64,000 bases of DNA from Peribacillus sp. FSL H8-0477 (GTDB lineage: Bacteria > Bacillota > Bacilli > Bacillales > DSM-1321), in assembly GCF_038002765.1 (NCBI RefSeq), contig NZ_JBBODE010000001.1, positions 434,001 to 498,000 of the forward strand. Reading direction: 5' to 3'. Under the pieces are notes generated by a model that worked only from the letters and a program-made list of their open reading frames with translations, was not told the origin of the DNA and did no database searches. The stretch's first letter is position 1. The number at the start of each line of letters is the position of its first letter. Below are positions 51,957-60,904 of this stretch, piece after piece. The position numbers were made by a program, and so were the translations under genes.

Positions 51957-52651
51957 TTTCCTAAGTAAAGGGCATCCATTGGTTCTTCCACAACTCTACC
52001 GTTTTCATTACTAAGATAATACGCTTTTGCTTCTAGTCTAGAGGATATCGTTTGGCTAACCTTTTCGTTGATAAAGTGTAAGGCCGCACCATCATCCACT
52101 GCGTATCCAGCACTAATTTCTTTTGAAGTGAGCATCCTTTGGTATGAAGATTGTCTTTTCTCTTCGCCATCATAATGTGGGCAATGGCTCCCATGGAGAA
52201 AACCTAATCCGTTGATTTTATAAAGGGGGCCATTTAGGGGGTCTGTTAGTCCTTCTTCAAACCAACATATTGATCCTGCACTCAGTCCCACAAGGATAGT
52301 CCCGTTATGATACGCCTTTTTTAGGATGACATCTATTCCCCATTCTTTCCACAATACCAACATATTTCGGGTATTCCCGCCACCCACATAGAGAATATCC
52401 TTCTCCATTATGTATCGCTCTAAGTCTGTGAAGTTCGGTTCAAATAAGGATAGATGTGAGGGTACACATTTCATTTTTATAAAGGATTGATAAAACCGTT
52501 TAATATAAAGCTCTTGATCCCCGCTTGCCGTTGGTACAAAACAAACACTCGGTTGATCTTTAAGACTTTGATTGAGAATATAGGTATCAAGCAGCAAGTT
52601 CTCAGGTTCCATTGAGAATCCGCCGCCGCCCATAGCAATAATTTGTCTCAT
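51938..52651 (-). CDS. Peptidase E-like (S51 family)
   Basis: 237 residues. 'MGGGGFSMEPEN' at the start, catalytic Ser in 'LVGLSAGSICWFEEG' and His in 'GSHCPHYDGEEKR' are the S51 signatures. The family removes N-terminal Asp from dipeptides or cleaves cyanophycin-like substrates; this longer form is common in Bacillus (YgaJ-like). AGGAGGG before the ATG. Short gap to the small membrane gene upstream. Confidence 0.85.
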   Translation of the reverse strand: MRQIIAMGGGGFSMEPENLLLDTYILNQSLKDQPSVCFVPTASGDQELYIKRFYQSFIKMKCVPSHLSLFEPNFTDLERYIMEKDILYVGGGNTRNMLVLWKEWGIDVILKKAYHNGTILVGLSAGSICWFEEGLTDPLNGPLYKINGLGFLHGSHCPHYDGEEKRQSSYQRMLTSKEISAGYAVDDGAALHFINEKVSQTISSRLEAKAYYLSNENGRVVEEPMDALYLGNKKLIL

Positions 52652-52666
52652 CTCTAACTCCCTCCT

Positions 52667-52912
52667 CTAATTAAAAGCTTGATACTGGATATAGATCAGG
52701 AAGTACATCAAGGCAAGCACAAGGTCAAAAAGATAGTATTTTCGTTTTTGTTTATGCAAGTACCCTTCCACTCCATCTATCAGGGAAACAAAACCAAACA
52801 GTAAAAAAACGACACTAAAATTTTTAAAGGAAAACCCCATAAATAATGTGCGGACTACCACAACGATCAAGCCAATATAGATCAAACACTTTAGTACGAT
52901 AACAGCTTTCAA
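52667..52912 (-). CDS. Small membrane protein
   Basis: 81 residues with three hydrophobic helices and a polar loop 'DGVEGYLHKQKRKYY'. TTG start taken from frame limits; no clear ribosome site. Stops 15 bp before peptidase E, so both may be one transcript. Function unknown. Confidence 0.5.
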   Translation of the reverse strand: MKAVIVLKCLIYIGLIVVVVRTLFMGFSFKNFSVVFLLFGFVSLIDGVEGYLHKQKRKYYLFDLVLALMYFLIYIQYQAFN

Positions 52913-53239
52913 CTTTTAACTTTTGGTCTATCTTCAAATAACAGTCCCATGTTACCAAAACTCCCTTCTAGTAATCTAGCTGAATTTTTCTGTTTGACGC
53001 GGGATTGCGCAGAAGCCATAAGAAGTGCTAAAAGATAAAATAAAAGAGGGATTCTATGTAGGATGGTTACGATCGCTTTTATGTCTTTCTAATTCGAAAA
53101 AGGGTTAAAAAACAAAACCGTTTTCTATTTCTCTATGTAAGTGGTTTTCATAAATCCTAGACGCACGGGATGTTCCCGTCTATTTACTCTTTTCGTTCCT
53201 TGTCTTTTTTCTGTATACCGAACATTTATGCAGCGAAGT
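52913..53239. other. Intergenic region with no gene
   Basis: 327 bp. Only a small hairpin ACGGGA-TGT-TCCCGT (53165-53179) stands out; no T run of note follows. I see no open frame with a ribosome site. Confidence 0.4.
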
Positions 53240-53749
53240 TTAACTAGTTTCGCTGCAGGTTACAACATCAAATGTTTGAATTAAGCAGGCATCCTCATCA
53301 ATATGTTCCACCACTTCTTTAAAAGAAATATTCAGCTTCTGATATACTTTCTTCCAAAACATAACGGCGGGTTTATTGGCTGACAGCTCGATAATATAAT
53401 AGCTGCCAGGCTTTACTTGAAATAAGTTTTCAATTACTTTTAGTCCAAGGCCTTTTCCTCGATATGAATTAAGAATAAAAATATCATTGACGCTATAATC
53501 TATTTCTTTTTTTAGATAGGGTCTTTCTAGCAATAACAAAAATCCAATTAAGTGATCGTCATCCTTAATTAGAAAAGGGGAAATCCCTTCTTCTTCCCAA
53601 AGATAATCAAGGTCATCAAAAACAAAGGAACCATCTGAGTGGATCGTGAGTCTATCCGTATAGGCTGATAAATCATGTAAATAGAGAGAATACAGGTTAG
53701 CTAAAATGGGTTTGTCTGCTACTTGAGCAGGCAGTAGCGTAAGTGTCAT
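53240..53749 (-). CDS. GNAT family N-acetyltransferase
   Basis: 169 residues from ATG 53749 (MTLTLLPAQVADKPILANLYSLYLHDLS), which has GAGGAGAG upstream; the frame to 53842 extends through the terminator. 'VNDIFILNSYRGKGLGLKVIENLF' is the acetyl-CoA site. Resembles acetyltransferases that start with a Y-x-H-D-L-S motif. Acceptor unknown. Confidence 0.85.
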   Translation of the reverse strand: MTLTLLPAQVADKPILANLYSLYLHDLSAYTDRLTIHSDGSFVFDDLDYLWEEEGISPFLIKDDDHLIGFLLLLERPYLKKEIDYSVNDIFILNSYRGKGLGLKVIENLFQVKPGSYYIIELSANKPAVMFWKKVYQKLNISFKEVVEHIDEDACLIQTFDVVTCSETS

Positions 53750-53808
53750 CCTATTCACTCTCCTCATGGATTTTTTCGATATATTCATAATAATCCAATA
53801 AATAAGAA

Positions 53809-53853
53809 AAGAAAAGCCAGTGAGGCATATTGTCAGCGTCACTGGCTTTTCTT
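53809..53853. terminator. Hairpin between the dioxygenase and GNAT genes
   Basis: Perfect 15-bp arms (AAGAAAAGCCAGTGA at 53809-53823 and complement at 53839-53853). Ends the dioxygenase transcript on the minus strand; its left arm has the T run for that. Confidence 0.85.
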
Positions 53854-53854
53854 C

Positions 53855-54832
53855 TTATTCTTTTATGATTTCTCGCGTACTTCTAACTGTGTCAATCGGG
53901 CGGACCAGCTTTTCAATTTGTTCCCGTTTTGGCTCTAAGAATGGCGGCAGTGATAATTTTTCTCCTAGCGTTTCATACGGTTCGTCTCCCATGAAACCAG
54001 GGCCGTCTGTTGCAAACTCAAAGAGAATCTGCGGAGCCACTCTTACATAAAGGGATTCAAAGAAGTGGCGGTCAACATAGCCGGATGTTTGAAAACCAAA
54101 GCTTTCCATCCGTTTAATCCAATGTTCTAAAACTGCTCGGTCGTCTACGCGGAATGCCGTATGATGAACGGTACCAATACCTTGACGAGCTTGAGGAAGA
54201 ACCGTATTGTGCTCAGCTATAACCTGCGCGCCATTCCCGCCTTCTCCTACTTCAAATAGGTGAAACTGTCCTTCTTTCCCAATTTCTTTAAACTGTAAGA
54301 CTTTCTCGAGCATTTCTTTAAAATAATCAAAATCGGCTATTCGAACAAAAATTGGTCCTAATCCAGTAATGGCATATTCTAATGGAATCGGACCATTTTG
54401 CCACGGTACACCAGCTGCTACGCCTTCATTATTCTCATCAGAAATCAACTGATAGTGCTGATCATCAAAATCGACAAAGGAAAGCGTCTTTTTCCCGAAT
54501 TGTTCTTTGATTCCAGTGTGTTTTACATCTAAACGATCGAACCTTTTTGCAAAGTATTGTAAGGCTTCATCCGTTGGAACACGAAAAGATGTTTTGGATA
54601 TCTCATTTGTTCCATGTACACCTTTAGAAATACCAGGAAAATCAAAGAATGTCATATCTGTGCCCGCTCCGCCAATATCGTCTGCGAAAAACAAATGATA
54701 CGTTTGAATATCATCTTGATTGACGGTTTTCTTTACTAATCGCATCCCTAACACATAAGTAAAAAATTCATAATTCTTTTCCGCGCTGCTTGTAATCGCT
54801 GTAACGTGATGTAAACCTTTTAAACCATTCAT
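53855..54832 (-). CDS. Ring-cleaving dioxygenase, VOC family (MhqO/MhqA-like)
   Basis: 325 residues from ATG 54832 (MNGLKGLHHVTAITSSAEKNYEFFTYVLGMRLVKKTVNQDD), after AGGAGGG. Two VOC repeats; metal-binding His in 'GLHHVTAI' and 'GTVHHTAFRV' and Glu in 'ILFEFATDGPGF'. Very like the MhqO/MhqA hydroquinone-dioxygenase group that removes quinones. An MhqR-like palindrome lies just upstream at 54868-54885. Confidence 0.9.
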   Translation of the reverse strand: MNGLKGLHHVTAITSSAEKNYEFFTYVLGMRLVKKTVNQDDIQTYHLFFADDIGGAGTDMTFFDFPGISKGVHGTNEISKTSFRVPTDEALQYFAKRFDRLDVKHTGIKEQFGKKTLSFVDFDDQHYQLISDENNEGVAAGVPWQNGPIPLEYAITGLGPIFVRIADFDYFKEMLEKVLQFKEIGKEGQFHLFEVGEGGNGAQVIAEHNTVLPQARQGIGTVHHTAFRVDDRAVLEHWIKRMESFGFQTSGYVDRHFFESLYVRVAPQILFEFATDGPGFMGDEPYETLGEKLSLPPFLEPKREQIEKLVRPIDTVRSTREIIKE

Positions 54833-54852
54833 TGCCGTCACCCTCCTGAATT

Positions 54853-54885
54853 TATCTTGAATACATTTATCTTGAATTAAAGATA
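54853..54885. promoter_or_regulatory. MhqR-like operator
   Basis: TATCTTGAATTAAAGATA at 54868-54885 is an 18-bp dyad with one mismatch; an extra half-site TATCTTGAA lies at 54853-54861. Sequence and position (just before the dioxygenase) fit the quinone-sensing MarR-type repressor MhqR. No mhqR gene is in the window. Confidence 0.65.
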
Positions 54886-54935
54886 TCATAATTCATTCGC
54901 TCTGTCCATAGTGTTACCTAATCATATACAAAAAA

Positions 54936-54965
54936 ATTGTAGAGAACCGTTATGTTCTCTACAAT
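54936..54965. terminator. Terminator of the chemoreceptor unit
   Basis: Perfect 12-bp arms (ATTGTAGAGAAC / GTTCTCTACAAT) around a 6-nt loop, T run on the minus strand, just past the stop at 54979. Confidence 0.85.
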
Positions 54966-54978
54966 CTGTTGTCCAGTA

Positions 54979-56208
54979 TTATGAATTGAATAATTGATTC
55001 ACGCTTGAAGTGAGCTCATGTTGTGCATGAACGTTATCTGCCACCTCTTTAATCGCTAAGGAAACTTCGGAAATAGTAAATAGAATTTCTTCATTAGAAG
55101 ATGCTGAGTGCTGACTGTTTGTTGTCACACTTTGAATAGCTCGGTTTAATTCTTCTATTGATTGGGCCATTTGCTTAGACGCACCTGCCAAATCATTTGA
55201 CATTTTATTAATAAATTCTGCATCCTTCTCGTATTGGATCCCAACCTCGACGAATTGATCATAATCGGGCTTTACCTTCATATTCATGTAATCTAGAATA
55301 CCTGTTGAATTTATGGTCAGATTGGCAAATGCATTTTGTACTTGGTCCGTCACATGATGAATATTATCAACGGATTGTGCAGACTGTTCAGCAAGCTTAC
55401 GGATTTCTTCAGCAACCACGGCAAATCCTTTGCCTGCTTCTCCTGCTCTAGCTGCCTCAATCGATGCATTTAACGCAAGCAAATTGGTTTGACCAGCAAT
55501 GCTGCCGATCGTATCTGCCAAATACTTGATTTCTTCTACCACTTTTACCTTCTCAATTACTTCTATAATATTGGCTTCTTTTTCAATATACATCGCATAC
55601 GAAGACTCAGCCGATTTGCTTGCATCTTCTTTCACTTGAGAAGCACGCTCTTTTATCTTAAGCGCTACCCGGCCGCTTTCTTCAGCCTTTTCAGACAGCC
55701 TTTTTGTCGCCATTTCTATATGATTGGCCGTCTCACTAATTTGCTCTGTGGAGGCACTTAATTCAAGTGAACCCTCAGACATGGTTTGAATCGTTTCTTT
55801 CATATCTTCCATAATAAAAATCAGCTCGGTCGTTGTCGCAGACAATTCTTCTGTATGGCTGTCAGCTGTTGTAATTCCTGCTTTCAAGCGACCTATCAGC
55901 ATTGCCATTTTGTTCACAGCTTGGTGCATCCTCTGTAATGAATCATGACCATTTTTTTCGTCTAATTCTCTTAGTTCATCACCTGACTCGAGACTTTCTG
56001 CATACTCATTGATCATTGATAATTGCTTATTTACTTTTTTCTGTGACCATAAACTTATGCCCATCATGGCAAGGATTCCTATTACCGCTAATCCTCTTTG
56101 TAAATAGTGATTTTCAATAAATAAACAAGCGATGACGACTACTCCGATTAGTAGATGTGGTGTACCGATAGTGACACCTGGCATTAACCGACTTGTTATC
56201 TTCTCCAT
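54979..56208 (-). CDS. Methyl-accepting chemotaxis-like membrane protein
   Basis: 409 residues. Two close hydrophobic helices at about 18-52 with almost no outside loop, a HAMP-like stretch, then a signalling domain with tip '[38 protein letters not shown]'. With no external sensor it must detect an internal or membrane signal. It follows the KAS III-like gene by about 30 bp on the same strand, an unusual pairing. Confidence 0.9.
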   Translation of the reverse strand: MEKITSRLMPGVTIGTPHLLIGVVVIACLFIENHYLQRGLAVIGILAMMGISLWSQKKVNKQLSMINEYAESLESGDELRELDEKNGHDSLQRMHQAVNKMAMLIGRLKAGITTADSHTEELSATTTELIFIMEDMKETIQTMSEGSLELSASTEQISETANHIEMATKRLSEKAEESGRVALKIKERASQVKEDASKSAESSYAMYIEKEANIIEVIEKVKVVEEIKYLADTIGSIAGQTNLLALNASIEAARAGEAGKGFAVVAEEIRKLAEQSAQSVDNIHHVTDQVQNAFANLTINSTGILDYMNMKVKPDYDQFVEVGIQYEKDAEFINKMSNDLAGASKQMAQSIEELNRAIQSVTTNSQHSASSNEEILFTISEVSLAIKEVADNVHAQHELTSSVNQLFNS

Positions 56209-56238
56209 GTCTCCAACTCCATCTATGAATATTCCTTA

Positions 56239-57237
56239 TTAATACCTAAACAACATCGCAGAAGCCGCTGAACCCGCACCTACTGACCAAAAAATGACGT
56301 AATCGCCTTGTTTCAACTGACCTGTGCTGACTGCACGTTCGAAAGCCATAAAGGGACTTGCTGAACCCGTGTAACCATACTCAGTTCCTACGATTGGAAA
56401 CTTGGTGATATCTTCATTAAATGCTTCTTGAATTTTATAGATATTTTTCCTGGAAAGCTGTGAAAAACAGAATGCCTGAATATCCGCCGTCGTAAGATCG
56501 TGACGGATTAAGAGTTTTTCAATTAGTTCCACAGTTGAAAGAAAGGCCTTGTCATTATTGACATTTTCCCATTTGACCCGCTTATCATAGGCATCAATCG
56601 TTACGTCTGATAAGTTTGAAACACCGCATGCCGGCAGAACGATTTTATCAATAGAATCGGTATCAATTTTATATGCCGAGTCAATAAATCCACGACTCTT
56701 ATTTTCTTCTTTTTCTAAAATCACTGCGCATGCACCATCACCAAAACTAGCAAATGTTACAGCTTCTTCTTTACTTGCGTAACGGTGAAGCTGCTCAGAA
56801 GCCACAACTAATGTACGCTGAAGATTAGGGTTGCCAATCATCGTACGACTGGCTTGTTCCACTGCGATAATCATACCAACACAAGCAGCATTCATATCGC
56901 TTACGACTGCATCCGGTTTGCCTTCTATCGCATGATGAATGGCAATAGCACTTGGTGGAGCAAAAAATTCTGGGGTGCTTGACACGAAAATAATACTATC
57001 TATATCACTACCTGTTAAGTTAGCTTTTTTTAAAACCTTTTTAGATGCTTCGATGGCCATCGTTAAGGTATTTTCTTTTTCGTAATCAGCTATGTATCTG
57101 TTTTCTCGGCCTAATGCTTCAAGCAGACCTTCAATATTCTTTCCTTGCTCCTGGAAATGTTTTAGATAATAATCGTTATTAACGATTTTACTAGGATGAT
57201 AAACAGCCGCTTCTTTTAAGATAATTCCTGTTGTCAT
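56239..57237 (-). CDS. KAS III-like thiolase-fold protein with atypical active site
   Basis: 332 residues from ATG 57237 after AAGGAG. Layout of 3-oxoacyl-ACP synthase III: Cys119 in 'SDMNAACVGMIIAVEQ' and the Gly-rich 'VGAGSAASAML' at the end. At the usual His position the sequence is 'FCFSQLSRKN' (Ser259-Gln260 instead of His-Gln), and at the Asn position 'YGYTGSAS' has Tyr289. So Cys is kept but His and Asn are not, by my alignment. Acyl transfer or hydrolysis, not condensation, may be its job (inference). Unit with the genes at 57276 and 54979. Confidence 0.8.
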   Translation of the reverse strand: MTTGIILKEAAVYHPSKIVNNDYYLKHFQEQGKNIEGLLEALGRENRYIADYEKENTLTMAIEASKKVLKKANLTGSDIDSIIFVSSTPEFFAPPSAIAIHHAIEGKPDAVVSDMNAACVGMIIAVEQASRTMIGNPNLQRTLVVASEQLHRYASKEEAVTFASFGDGACAVILEKEENKSRGFIDSAYKIDTDSIDKIVLPACGVSNLSDVTIDAYDKRVKWENVNNDKAFLSTVELIEKLLIRHDLTTADIQAFCFSQLSRKNIYKIQEAFNEDITKFPIVGTEYGYTGSASPFMAFERAVSTGQLKQGDYVIFWSVGAGSAASAMLFRY

Positions 57238-57275
57238 ATTTCTTTTCTCCTTATGTATCATGTTTTATCACAAAC

Positions 57276-57641
57276 TCAATCTTGTGCTGATTCCGTGAGG
57301 GCCTCTCGAAGACTTCCAATAAATTCTCCTGTAAAATGGACATTTTTAGCCACTCGTTTAATCTGTAATCGAGGTGTCACACTGGCAGGACTCACAACTA
57401 ACACTTTTTTGAATCCCAAACTCATGTACAATTGATAGCTTTTTTCAAGAATCGGCAAGATTTCAGGTTTAAATGTTTTCATATTCGTTCCATCGGCAAT
57501 CAAGGTAAACGTTTTTACATCAATTTGGGCTACTTCTTTTTTTAAGCCTTCAACAAATAATGCAGCTCCTTCTGCTCCTGCAAATCCGGCAATGGTAATA
57601 ATAAATGCTTTGTTCTTATGATCCGTTTGAAACAACGTCAT
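57276..57641 (-). CDS. SpoIIAA/STAS-like small protein
   Basis: 121 residues. Alternating strands and helices with 'FTLIADGTNMKTFKPEILPILEKSYQLYMSLGFKKVLVVSP' suggest a SpoIIAA/STAS-like fold; the resemblance is structural pattern, not a firm match. AAGGAG lies before the ATG. First gene of the unit with the KAS III-like gene, 38 bp apart. It may act as a carrier, adapter or acyl-binding partner (inference). Confidence 0.55.
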   Translation of the reverse strand: MTLFQTDHKNKAFIITIAGFAGAEGAALFVEGLKKEVAQIDVKTFTLIADGTNMKTFKPEILPILEKSYQLYMSLGFKKVLVVSPASVTPRLQIKRVAKNVHFTGEFIGSLREALTESAQD

Positions 57642-57981
57642 TTCTGATTACTCCTTTAATAAAAAAGATTTTGAAGTTCTAATGACCTACTCAATATAAT
57701 TTCAGTATAATTCCAACTAAATACTTAGTTACTATCGGCTTTTTTTACTTTTATTTAAGAATAATTACCTATAACATCAAAAAAAGCTCTTCACTAAAGA
57801 AGAACTAGGTTTATTTTATTACAGGACTTTTGCCCCTTACTAGATGACTTTTATCAAGTTCTTGCAATTTTTCCAAGCATCACACCTACAGGTTATGAAA
57901 AAAAGTCGTATAATAGGGGTTATTGAAAATTCCTACGAGATTTGGAGGTGACGATATTCCGTAATTGGATATCTTTCTGTG
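57642..57981. other. Intergenic region before cidA
   Basis: About 340 bp, divergent promoter region. A strong ribosome-like GGAGGTGA lies at about 57943-57950 but leads to no sensible gene in its own spacing. No gene supported. Confidence 0.4.
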
Positions 57982-58359
57982 ATGAACATACTACGTATTT
58001 TGGCGCAAATTGCTATTTTATTTGCTTTTTCTTTTATAGGAGGGTTGTTTCATACTTACCTACACATTCCCCTTCCAGGGAGTATCATCGGGTTGATTCT
58101 GCTTTTCCTTGCTTTATGTACAAATGTTTTCTCTGTGAAATGGATTGATCAAGGAGCCGGATTCTTGCTGGCATTCCTGCCGTTTCTTTTCATTCCTACA
58201 TTAATAGGAGTCATCAACTACCCAGAATTACTTTCTAACAAAGGATTCTTATTACTCATCGTTGTAGTCATCAGTACGATTATCACCATCGGGGCTGCTG
58301 GCCGTGCCAGTCAATATTCCGAAAACAAATCAAAAAGAAGGCAGGAGGAGAAGTCATGA
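57982..58359 (+). CDS. CidA/LrgA family holin-like protein
   Basis: 125 residues, four helices; 'LAQIAILFAFSFIGGLFHTYLHIPLPGSIIGLILLFLAL' is the CidA/LrgA signature. Such proteins export small acids (pyruvate, acetate) or modulate murein hydrolases. Frame starts at GTG 57979/ATG 57982, yet neither has a good ribosome site; the strong GGAGGTGA is about 30 bp upstream. Overlaps the LrgB gene by 4 bp. Confidence 0.85.
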   Translation: MNILRILAQIAILFAFSFIGGLFHTYLHIPLPGSIIGLILLFLALCTNVFSVKWIDQGAGFLLAFLPFLFIPTLIGVINYPELLSNKGFLLLIVVVISTIITIGAAGRASQYSENKSKRRQEEKS

Positions 58360-59042
58360 CCCAAATTCTTATCGCACTTTTTATTATTTCTATAACTATA
58401 CTTATCTATCTTGGCATGAATTACTTATACACCTACTTCCCTTCTCCCTTCCTCGTACCCATGATGACAACAGGGATTGTCCTCATTCTCCTGCTCATTA
58501 GTTTCCATGTCTCGTATGACACATACCTAATCGGGGGAAAGTGGATTAATTCTTTATTAGGACCAGCCGTTGTAGCACTTGCCTATCCACTTTATAATCA
58601 ACGGCAGATTTTACGAAAAAATATCAAACCAATTATGGCTGGAGTAGGCATCGGAGCCTTCACCGGGATGGCAAGTGGTGTGTTACTATCTTCCCTTTTC
58701 GGCTTGAACAAAGTCATGATTCTTTCTATGATGCCTAAATCGATTACGGCGCCTGTAGCCATGGAGGTATCCTCAGAATTGGGAGGAATCCCGGCCATTA
58801 CAGTCGTTTTTGTTTTGATTGCCGGACTGATCGGAGCGATTTTTGGACCAATCCTCTTAAAACTCTTTCATATCAAAAGTTCGATTGGCAAAGGAATTGC
58901 GCTTGGCAGCGCCTCACACGCACTTGGCACATCCAAAGCTTCCGAATACGGAGAACTAAGTTTCTCAATGAGTTCCGTGTCCATGGCATTAACAGCCATC
59001 ATTGGTGCGATCATCGGAAGTCTAATTCCATTATTTTTTTAA
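58356..59042 (+). CDS. LrgB/CidB family membrane protein
   Basis: 228 residues with about six to seven helices. 'WINSLLGPAVVALAYPLYNQR' and 'LGTSKASEYGELSFSMSSVSMALTAI' are LrgB signatures. It works with the CidA/LrgA-like protein; in Bacillus some pairs (PftAB) import or export pyruvate. The ATGA overlap and an AGGAGGAG site indicate coupled translation. Regulator genes such as lytST are not adjacent. Confidence 0.9.
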   Translation: MTQILIALFIISITILIYLGMNYLYTYFPSPFLVPMMTTGIVLILLLISFHVSYDTYLIGGKWINSLLGPAVVALAYPLYNQRQILRKNIKPIMAGVGIGAFTGMASGVLLSSLFGLNKVMILSMMPKSITAPVAMEVSSELGGIPAITVVFVLIAGLIGAIFGPILLKLFHIKSSIGKGIALGSASHALGTSKASEYGELSFSMSSVSMALTAIIGAIIGSLIPLFF

Positions 59043-59056
59043 TTATACGTTTCACC

Positions 59057-59088
59057 AAGCTGTCGAAAAATCCTCGACAGCTTTTTCG
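59057..59088 (+). terminator. Terminator of the cidA-lrgB unit
   Basis: Perfect 10-bp arms (AAGCTGTCGA / TCGACAGCTT), 7-nt loop, T run. Confidence 0.9.
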
Positions 59089-59173
59089 CCCGCCCAGACG
59101 AAACACGGTCACAATACGAGTGTGAAATAAGTTAGCTTTTTTTAAAGCTTATTAAGCAAAAAGGAGATTAATA

Positions 59174-59548
59174 ATGAAAAGATGGATGTGGATGATCCTA
59201 TGTATCGCCCTTTTGAACGGTTGTGGAGATAAGGAAACACATGAACAAACTCCATTACCAGCGGGCATTGCAGGTGTAAATTGGCTCCAAGATGATAATG
59301 GACGCGATTTTAAATTATTTTTAGGGGAAGATGGTACCGTTTCCTATTATAGTCCCTCTGCTGGCAACCCATATAATGATTTTGATTTGTGCGAGAACTA
59401 TACATACAATGCAGAAAGCTATGAGTTTTCGTTTGATACTCATTCATGCAGTATGAAGTTCATTGACATCACTGAAGATGGTAAAACACTCGTTTTGCTT
59501 GTTGATGGTGACAAAATGACATTTCATAGGGCAGGCTCCAATCAGTAA
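59174..59548 (+). CDS. Small lipoprotein of unknown function
   Basis: 124 residues. Signal peptide with lipobox LLNGC (Cys17), then a small beta-rich domain with two Cys (DLCENYTYN, THSCSMKF) that may form a disulfide outside. AAAAAGGAG precedes the ATG. No family recognised. Single gene. Confidence 0.75.
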   Translation: MKRWMWMILCIALLNGCGDKETHEQTPLPAGIAGVNWLQDDNGRDFKLFLGEDGTVSYYSPSAGNPYNDFDLCENYTYNAESYEFSFDTHSCSMKFIDITEDGKTLVLLVDGDKMTFHRAGSNQ

Positions 59549-59785
59549 TGACAAAATAACGAAGTATCCTTTTGGAAACTAATCTTATCGCAAAAACACC
59601 GGAAAATTATTAATTAATTCAAGTTGAAGAGGGTGCCTCCCATAAATAATCGTCGTGAAGATCAGCTCACTTTTCGGTAGATAAATAACTTTAATTTCAT
59701 GATTTCGTGACATACATTCGCTCCATCATATCCTTCTTAATAATTGAAGAAGGCTACTCCTGGATAAGTTAAACAACACAAAAGC

Positions 59786-59805
59786 AGGCAGCCAATAGGC
59801 TGCCT
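59786..59805 (-). terminator. Terminator of the FNT gene
   Basis: AGGCAGCC / GGCTGCCT with AATA loop; on the minus strand TGCTTTTGTG follows. Just past the stop at 59818. Confidence 0.75.
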
Positions 59806-59817
59806 AAGTTATATATG

Positions 59818-60597
59818 TTACTCTTTTAAATATGGTTTATTTACATAATAATACATCCAGCCCATAAAGACAGATCCGCCAATGATGTTACCAATTGTCA
59901 CGGGAACAAGATTATGCATTAGACCTGAGAATGAAATAGACGGTCCATGATCTAGGACGAGGGCAATCGCGAATGTACACATATTTGCAATGCTGTGCTC
60001 GTAACCAGAAATAAAGAAGCAGAAAACAAAGAGAATCATGGAAAACATTTTAGCTCCGTCACCTTTAAGCGTCATTGGTACAAAGAAGGCTAAACAGACG
60101 AGCCAGTTACACAAAATAGCACGGAAGAAAAGCTCCATGGTTGATGTATTCATCTTGCCTTCGACCACACTCAATAGGAAGGTATTTACGGATGCTTCAT
60201 CAAACAATCCTGTTAAATAAATGAGGGCAGCGAAACAAAATGCTCCTATTACATTTCCAGTAAAGGTTGTGGTTAATAATTTCACAACATTCATCCAAGA
60301 TAGCTTTTTCCTTAAAGCCGCATAGGTTAAGTAAAAAGTATTCCCAGTAAATAAATCTCCTCCAGCATAAGCAATCAGTATAATTGCAGACCCAAACGTA
60401 ATAGCGGCCATTGGATACGCTAATGGTGAATGTTCATTATAGAAAAAGCTTCCTGTTTTGAAAGCTACAATTACTCCAAAACCAATAAACATACTCGCCA
60501 ATAAGGATCTTAGAATATAACGAAGTGGGCTAATATCAAATAATTCTTTTTTATGTATTGCCTTTTCTTCAACTTGCTTCAGCGTTTCTATTTCCAT
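59818..60597 (-). CDS. Formate/nitrite transporter family channel
   Basis: 259 residues from ATG 60597 (MEIETLKQVEEKAIHKKELFDIS), the start that best fits homologues; upstream in-frame ATGs exist (60633, 60648) and no ribosome site decides. Six helices; FNT blocks 'GGDLFTGNTFYL', 'NWLVCLAFFVPM' and 'SGYEHSIANMCTFAI'. Pentameric channel for formate, nitrite or similar small anions. Close to YwcJ/NirC. Stand-alone, so the substrate is not given by context. Confidence 0.9.
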   Translation of the reverse strand: MEIETLKQVEEKAIHKKELFDISPLRYILRSLLASMFIGFGVIVAFKTGSFFYNEHSPLAYPMAAITFGSAIILIAYAGGDLFTGNTFYLTYAALRKKLSWMNVVKLLTTTFTGNVIGAFCFAALIYLTGLFDEASVNTFLLSVVEGKMNTSTMELFFRAILCNWLVCLAFFVPMTLKGDGAKMFSMILFVFCFFISGYEHSIANMCTFAIALVLDHGPSISFSGLMHNLVPVTIGNIIGGSVFMGWMYYYVNKPYLKE

Positions 60598-60904
60598 ATG
60601 CAGAAACCCGCTTTCTTTGTGAAATAAGTTCATACGTAATCTTATCACTTATTTTTGTCTATATTTGACGAAAAAGTTACAAGATAGCGAACAAGTAAAT
60701 ACATAGGCTGAAACTCATACGCAACTTAGGTTCTAATCAAGTATCCACCAAACTAATCGTAAAAAAACTCCAAAAAAAAAATACTTCTGTATTTCTATTC
60801 TTCTTAATCTTATCTAAGTATACTTATTTTGTAAACAATTCATAAAAAATCCACATCTTTCAGCCCATTAGGAACAAAAAAGGCAAATTATACATCTGCC
60901 TCAT

